From the NCBI GenBank assembly GCA_001661245.1, contig KV454014.1, forward strand, positions 351,559 to 415,558: a DNA stretch of 64,000 nt. The letters run 5' to 3'. The DNA comes from Pachysolen tannophilus NRRL Y-2460. Lineage: Eukaryota; Ascomycota; Pichiomycetes; Alaninales; Pachysolenaceae. Shown in pieces: positions 58,634 through 64,000 of the stretch. The first letter of the stretch is position 1, and each line of letters starts with the position of its first letter. The notes under the pieces are model-generated. The model saw only the letters and a list, made by a program, of their open reading frames with translations, made no database searches and was not told where the DNA came from. A program made the position numbers and the translations under genes.

Positions 58634-60484
58634 ATGTCTGATCAGAATTCGCAACGGACACTGGATAATCATATAGAAGATACTGATCGTCATCACCCTC
58701 ATCACCATCATCATCATCACCATCATCATAGTAAGGAATCAGGAAATGACCAGCAACAGCAACAACAGCAGCAGCTGCAGCAGCTGCCGCTGCCACAGCA
58801 ACCGATGGTGAGAATAGGTAAATATCAGGTAGTCAAGACTTTGGGGGAAGGTTCATTTGGGAAAGTGAAATTGGCATACCATATGGTGACCGGTCAGAAA
58901 GTTGCTTTAAAGATCATAAATAGAAAGACTTTAGCTAAATCTGATATGCAAGGAAGAATTGAAAGAGAAATTTCATACTTGAGATTACTTAGGCATCCTC
59001 ATATTATTAAATTATATGATGTTATTAAATCAAAAGATGAGATAATTATGGTGATGGAATTTGCTGGGAAAGAGTTATTTGATTATATTGTTCAAAGAGG
59101 TAAGATGGAAGAAAAAGAAGCAAAAAGATTTTTCCAGCAAATCATTGCAGCTGTTGAATATTGTCATAGGCATAAAATTGTCCATAGAGATTTGAAACCT
59201 GAAAATTTGTTATTGGATGATCAGTTAAATGTGAAAATTGCTGATTTTGGGTTAAGTAATATTATGACAGATGGTAATTTCTTAAAGACAAGTTGCGGAT
59301 CTCCAAATTATGCAGCTCCAGAAGTAATTTCAGGGAAATTATACGCTGGACCTGAAGTTGATGTATGGTCCTGTGGTGTTATCTTGTACGTTATGCTTTG
59401 TGGAAGATTACCATTTGATGATGAATTTATTCCAGCTTTGTTTAAAAAAATTAGTAATGGTGTTTATACTTTACCAAATTATTTATCTCCAGGTGCTAAA
59501 AATTTATTAACAAAAATGTTGGTTGTTAATCCATTAAACCGTATTACAATACATGGAATAATGGAAGATGAATGGTTTAAAGTTGGATTCCCAGAATATT
59601 TATTACCTCAAGATATGAAAACTACAAAATTGGATATTGATAATGATGTAATTAATGCATTATCTTTTACAATGGGTTACGATAGAGATGAAATCATAGA
59701 TTCAATCAAACTGGGTAGATCTCCTGAAACAAATGAAATCTTGGATGCTTATGAATTAATTAAAGAAAATAAGATATTGGTTGATGATTTAAAGAAAAAT
59801 TCTTCCAATATGGATCAATTTTTATCTCAATCACCACCATCAACTTGGAATTCACATAACATTGGTAACAATGACAACAATCACAATAATTTGGCAAAGG
59901 AAAACTCTATAACTTATCAAGCACTATCACCTAATCCAGATTCATCTTCACCAAATTCAACAATTGCCATCTTGCCTTCCTCATTACCACAAATCCATAG
60001 AGCTTATATGATGTCTAAAATCCAACAAAATCAAGCAGTTCAAAAAGTAAATCCAATTTCAACAAAAAAATCAAAGACAAGATGGCATTTTGGAATCAGA
60101 TCAAGATCATACCCTTTGGATGTTATGGGTGAAATTTACAGAGCTTTGAAAAATTTAGGTGCTGAATGGGTTAAACCTTCAGAGGAAGAATTATGGACGA
60201 TAAGAGTAAGATGGAAATATGGAGGTGGAGTTAAGAGCGATGTCGAACCAGATTTGATGAGAATGGTTATTCAATTATTCCAATTGGAACCAAACAACTA
60301 TTTAGTTGATTTCAAATTCGATGGTTGGGAAAGTAACGGTAAGGGGAAATCTGACGATAATACCAAAGATGATAATGGCCAACACGACGTTGAAGAAGAC
60401 GAAATCAGCTCATTTTCTGCATATCCGTTCCTTCATCTCTCTACTCAGCTAATTTTGGAATTAGCTGTTAACAGTCAGGGCTAA
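58634..60484 (+). CDS. SNF1: AMP-activated protein kinase catalytic subunit Snf1
   Basis: This 616-residue Ser/Thr kinase is the master switch for glucose derepression. A His-rich N-terminal stretch (HHPHHHHHHHHHH, about 20-32), as in S. cerevisiae Snf1, and a Gln tract precede the kinase domain (about 64-315). Motifs are GEGSFGKVKLAYH (P-loop), Lys93 in VALKIINRK, HRDLKPENLLL (Asp186), DFGLSN (Asp204) and activation-loop Thr219 in LKTSCGSPNYAAPEV, the site of upstream kinases. An autoinhibitory UBA-like segment (ALSFTMGYDRDEIIDSIK) and the C-terminal KA1-type adenylate/regulatory domain (RWHFGIRSRSYPLDVMGEIY to the end) follow. Upstream is a two-codon uORF. Confidence 0.97.
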   Translation: MSDQNSQRTLDNHIEDTDRHHPHHHHHHHHHHSKESGNDQQQQQQQQLQQLPLPQQPMVRIGKYQVVKTLGEGSFGKVKLAYHMVTGQKVALKIINRKTLAKSDMQGRIEREISYLRLLRHPHIIKLYDVIKSKDEIIMVMEFAGKELFDYIVQRGKMEEKEAKRFFQQIIAAVEYCHRHKIVHRDLKPENLLLDDQLNVKIADFGLSNIMTDGNFLKTSCGSPNYAAPEVISGKLYAGPEVDVWSCGVILYVMLCGRLPFDDEFIPALFKKISNGVYTLPNYLSPGAKNLLTKMLVVNPLNRITIHGIMEDEWFKVGFPEYLLPQDMKTTKLDIDNDVINALSFTMGYDRDEIIDSIKLGRSPETNEILDAYELIKENKILVDDLKKNSSNMDQFLSQSPPSTWNSHNIGNNDNNHNNLAKENSITYQALSPNPDSSSPNSTIAILPSSLPQIHRAYMMSKIQQNQAVQKVNPISTKKSKTRWHFGIRSRSYPLDVMGEIYRALKNLGAEWVKPSEEELWTIRVRWKYGGGVKSDVEPDLMRMVIQLFQLEPNNYLVDFKFDGWESNGKGKSDDNTKDDNGQHDVEEDEISSFSAYPFLHLSTQLILELAVNSQG

Positions 60485-61253
60485 AAGATATATTAAAAAA
60501 AAGAAAAGAAAAAAAAAAAACTAAATTAATCAATCTTTCTTTACTAGAGTTTACGTTGCGTTTTCCTTTTCGTTTGTCTTTTTATTTTACTTTTTTTTTT
60601 TGTAGTTTTAATTTGCATTTGGCCTCAAATAGCTTCACCGATGAATCGTTGATCTAACTCTCGCTCCGTAGTCTCATAACTCCAATCGTTTCTAATGGTA
60701 TATAAAATGGTAAATTTGGCTTGTGTTTCTCTATCAAAAACGGTTTTTTTCTGCCAAGTGAGATTTTCCCTAAATTGGACCCTTGATGATATCTTTTCAC
60801 GATAAGTCTATAAAAAACCATAATACATTCTCTTATTGGACATTACTTATCTTGAACTATATTTGTATATAATCAAGAGAATTATTTGGAAAAATTGTTG
60901 AAATCATTTGTAATCTATAAGAATATTTGAATTGGTGATTTTTTCAATTATCAGGTAATTTTTTTTTTCTTTGGCTTTTTTGGATGTAATCAAATGGATT
61001 TTAACTGATTTGAATAATATTAGGTGATATTAGTTGATTTTTTTTTTAATAATTTGTGATTTTGAATAAAAAGTTAAAGTGAGAGCTTGGTTTATATAAT
61101 TCACTATTTTTGAAGTGATTGTTCTATAAGGGGATTGGTGGTGATTGGAGATATATATAGGGTGAAGGGAGAAATCATCAATCGGCTGTAATATATTCGT
61201 TGAAATTGAAAAATAAAAAGAAAAAACAATATAATATTGAGGTTTAATACAGA
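60485..61253. other. Intergenic region between SNF1 and the stress-protein gene
   Basis: No gene is seen in 769 bp. A mixed-composition stretch (60610-60800) with few homopolymers contains ATCGTTGATC and CTCGCTCCGTAG, then AT-rich promoter sequence with ATTTGAAT and TGATTTTTT repeats. Confidence 0.5.
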
Positions 61254-63643
61254 ATGGAAAATAAAATAGAGGATAAGGCGGAAGGTCTGGAATTGAAACC
61301 TGTCTTGAAGAATAACAGTTTATCGCCTTCCACGATTCTGACTCCTTTGGCGTCGGAAGATTCGTTGGAATCTGAATCTGGTATATCTTTAATGGTCAGG
61401 AAGACACCATCCGCATCTGCATCCGCTTCATCTCAACGTTCCACATTGAATCAGAAAGAACTGATAAAGATGTTTAATCAATTGAAATTATCCAAAAGAT
61501 CGAATAAACTGTTGTATACAAAAGTGAGGTGTCCCTTGCCTCAAGATTTAGAATTTGAACATGAAAGGAGACTTAAAACAGGTGATTTCGATTTAGAAAA
61601 TACCAATCTTTGTATGGTGAAAACAAAATCTTCAGATGAAGAACAAAGATTGAAAAATGAAAGAGAAAAACGAAAAATAATGCTTGCAAAAAATCAAAGA
61701 AAAGTTTTAGCTAGAATTAATAAATCGTTTATTGAAAGAGTTTCATTTGATACTATTAGTAAAAAAAAAATATTGAAGAATTTGATGCTTATTATGATAA
61801 TGACAGTGATGATGATTCAGATTATGATTATAATGAATTTAGAAATAGTGGGGGTACAGGTTCAATAGGTCGTTCAGGCTCTATTGATCCAGAAGAATTT
61901 TTTAGAACAACAGGTCTTAATTCTCCAAGAAAAATAAGAAGCAATCCATCTTCTCCTTTTAATATAGTTAGACCTGTTAAATCTTTAGATCCTTCATCTG
62001 GCTCTTTATTTGAATATATAAGACCTTCGTTGGATTATCCGACAAGACCAATTATTACCAATGATTCGTGTACTTTAGCAAGAGAGCATAAAGATTTTTT
62101 CGCTTTGTACGATAAAAAAGTTAAAGGAAGGCGACCAGTACTACCAGGAAGAGTTGTTATGGTTTATATTAATGGTAGACGGCATACTTGGGTTGCACTA
62201 GACTGGGTAATAAAGAAATTTCTTGAAAATGGTGACAGAATTGTTGTGATTGCCTCTGTTAACCCGATACATGGGGAGGGAAGAAGATCATTTAGTCAAA
62301 CTCGTAGTAGATCTAGAAAAAGAGGATTAATTGAAACAAAGAAAAATACTACAGAACATATAAAAGATGTTGCATTAAACATTTTAAAATATTGTCTCTT
62401 GTTAGCCGATGAAAATTTAATTGTCAAGATAAATGTGGAATTGTCCGTAGGAACAACAAAAGTAACATTAAAAGATATGTTCAAGTTATATCATCCAACT
62501 GTAATAGTAACTGGTACTAAAAGAAATATTGATAGAACTCCGATGGTTGCTTGGAATTCAGCTAAAGTCACAGATAGATTAGTTTCAAGATTCCCTATAC
62601 CAGTAATAATGGTTCCATCAAATAATATGGAAATTTTTGAATTTTCATTATTTGCTAAATTGAGGGAAAAATTTGCAAATTTTAATTGTGGAAACGAAGA
62701 ATCTAAAGAAAATGTAAATGTTAAAGAGATTATTTCAAGAGGTAAAGACTTTGATTTTGAAAAATTAAATAAAACTTCATTTAATAAACTTATGGATGCC
62801 ATAAAAGAGGATAATAAACTTTCATCAGTTTTAAATCCTGGTAATGAGATCAAAGTTAGTAAAAGTAGGAATGAAAATGATGTAGATGATGAGAGTGATG
62901 AAAGTGATGCATATTCAAGTGAAAATGATTTGGATGATTCAATCTCGGATGCATTTTCAGAATTGTCAAAGACTTTTTCAGAAAGTGATTCCGTTATGGA
63001 ATTGAAAAAAGCTTGTCATAATATAGAAGTGGATTTGGATAAGAAATTGAAAGATCTTAAATCAAGTGAACCTTCAAAAGATTTGTATAAAGATTTATTA
63101 TCAACTGTTTCTCAGGCATCAAGACAAATGGGTATTAGAATGGCCGAAATCGAAAAAAGTGATGGTATGGGTGCTGCAATTGTTAGAATTATCACTGGTT
63201 TACCCGATAGGAAAGCCAAAAAATCAATGTTGGATGTAGCTGATGATCTGCCTCATCCAGGACTATCAAGATTTAAAACAGCAGGACAAGCAGTTTCAGT
63301 AGTACCCTCAATAAACATCTCAGGAGATCCAACTCTCGATGAGGAACATAACAATAGATTACGGCCAACACGTTCTTCTTTGAAATTCCAACTTAGCAGA
63401 ACAGACTCAGAAAGAAGAAAAATGAAGGGTAAAAATGATAATGATCGTCGGCCGTCAGCCGGAATGTTATTCCCAGACAACAGTGACCCAAATCTAGAAT
63501 TCCACAGAAACAAATTGCAAGTAACTTTCTCATCTCCAAATATAGAAAGCACAACTCACAACAGACGTAAAGTTGATCTGGAAAAGGACAAAATAAGATC
63601 CAAATTTTCACTAAGAAGTCTTTTCAAAAAATATTCCAAATAA
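61254..63643 (+). CDS. Universal stress protein-domain protein, reading frame broken once
   Basis: An ATG at 61254 opens a frame that fits a Ser-rich fungal N-terminus to about codon 169, then leaves a sensible frame at the A10 run 61761-61770. From there the +2 frame continues as IEEFDAYYDNDSDDDSDYDY and stays open to the stop at 63643, about 796 residues in all. The downstream part contains a UspA-like domain (about residues 297-460): RVVMVYINGRRHTWVALDWV, GDRIVVIASVNPIHG, KYCLLLADENLIVKINVELS, YHPTVIVTGTKRN and FPIPVIMVPSNN. Ser-rich and acidic segments and a basic tail follow. One base more or two fewer in the A run would join the frames, so a sequencing or assembly error in one continuous gene is likely. 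Function unknown. Confidence 0.7.
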
Positions 63644-64000
63644 CTTTTCTTTTTTTTTGTCCCCTCCAATAAATGTACTATACTATATATATAAATTTCC
63701 AACAAACTCATTCTTTATAAATAGATGAGCCCATATATATATATACATATATAATATTCATATAATCATGTAACTTCATTAATATATAAACGAATACGAC
63801 TTCATTATCTCGTTCATCTGCTTGCTGTACAGTGATGCATAAAATGTAACTATCGCATTCCGCATAAAAGCAGTGAAAAAAAAAAAGAAAAAAAGTCTGC
63901 AAGCAAAAATACCATTATAAGAAGAGAATACTAGTTGTTGAATTGTTGATATATTTATGATTTCTGTGTCTATATTGTTTCTTTAGTGTTTTTATTGTTG
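63644..64000. other. Terminal non-coding stretch
   Basis: No gene is seen. T-rich 3' sequence, then repeated TATATA runs (63688-63755) that could serve as 3'-end signals of the preceding gene. Confidence 0.5.

Noticed and set aside
62030-63643. The UspA-domain part as a separate gene
   Set aside because: It opens only from TTG, and the same frame is already open and sensible from 61769, directly after the A10 run, so one frameshifted gene is the better reading.
1-64000. Mobile elements, retroelements, tRNA genes, CRISPR arrays and biosynthetic clusters
   Set aside because: No transposase, reverse transcriptase, capsid-type protein, terminal repeats, tRNA A/B-box pair or repeat-spacer array was seen; the genes are conserved yeast chromosomal genes.

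Overview
This window comes from the nuclear genome of a budding yeast (Saccharomycotina). The genes are compact and without visible introns, and every recognisable one has a yeast or fungal counterpart. Intergenic DNA is very AT-rich, with long poly-A/T tracts. Codon CTG is rare and falls at positions where the families carry alanine: RAM2 (P-Ala-H-Y-T), VTS1 (I-P-Ala-W-L), FMP52 (K-A-Ala-A-G) and FAD2 (Ala-HECGH and E-Ala-I-K). That points to the CUG-Ala clade (Pachysolen, Peterozyma, Nakazawaea; NCBI code 26). Proteins below are quoted in the standard code, so each Leu from CTG should probably be read as Ala.

Layout. 1-10 kb: 5' end of mevalonate kinase ERG12, ribosome-assembly factor YTM1, an N2227-type methyltransferase, mRNA 3'-end factor PCF11, phosphopantetheinyl transferase PPT2, GMP synthase GUA1 and prenyltransferase alpha subunit RAM2. 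11-27 kb: a FAD2-type fatty acid desaturase, SAM-domain RNA-binding VTS1, an SLD3-like replication initiator, an RMD9-like mitochondrial protein, FMP52, TAF6 and malate synthase MLS1. 27-43 kb: a small unknown protein, a first assembly gap, La-motif SRO9, cAMP phosphodiesterase PDE2, ZIP transporter ATX2, rRNA-processing BUD21, a second gap, and a tandem pair of sorbose-reductase-like SDR genes with a CRE palindrome between them. 42-64 kb: MAM33, LIM protein PXL1, Golgi protein TVP38, sterol glucosyltransferase ATG26, MET2, an RPP40-type RNase P subunit, an SRRM1-like PWI/RS splicing protein, SNF1, and a large universal-stress-protein-domain gene broken by one homopolymer frameshift.

The genes are ordinary chromosomal housekeeping and signalling genes, not a functional cluster. 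Several belong to carbon-source signalling (SNF1, PDE2, MLS1, the SDR pair). No transposon, LTR element, tRNA, rRNA or CRISPR array was recognised. The most interesting signals are the codon reassignment, the phased GCGGTTAG boxes upstream of FAD2, the nested inverted repeat plus MCB upstream of SLD3, the frameshifted stress-protein gene, the RPP40 and SRRM1 homologues not known in S. cerevisiae, and GC islands standing out of the AT-rich background. Start codons were set to the first plausible ATG; many open frames extend upstream only through non-ATG codons.
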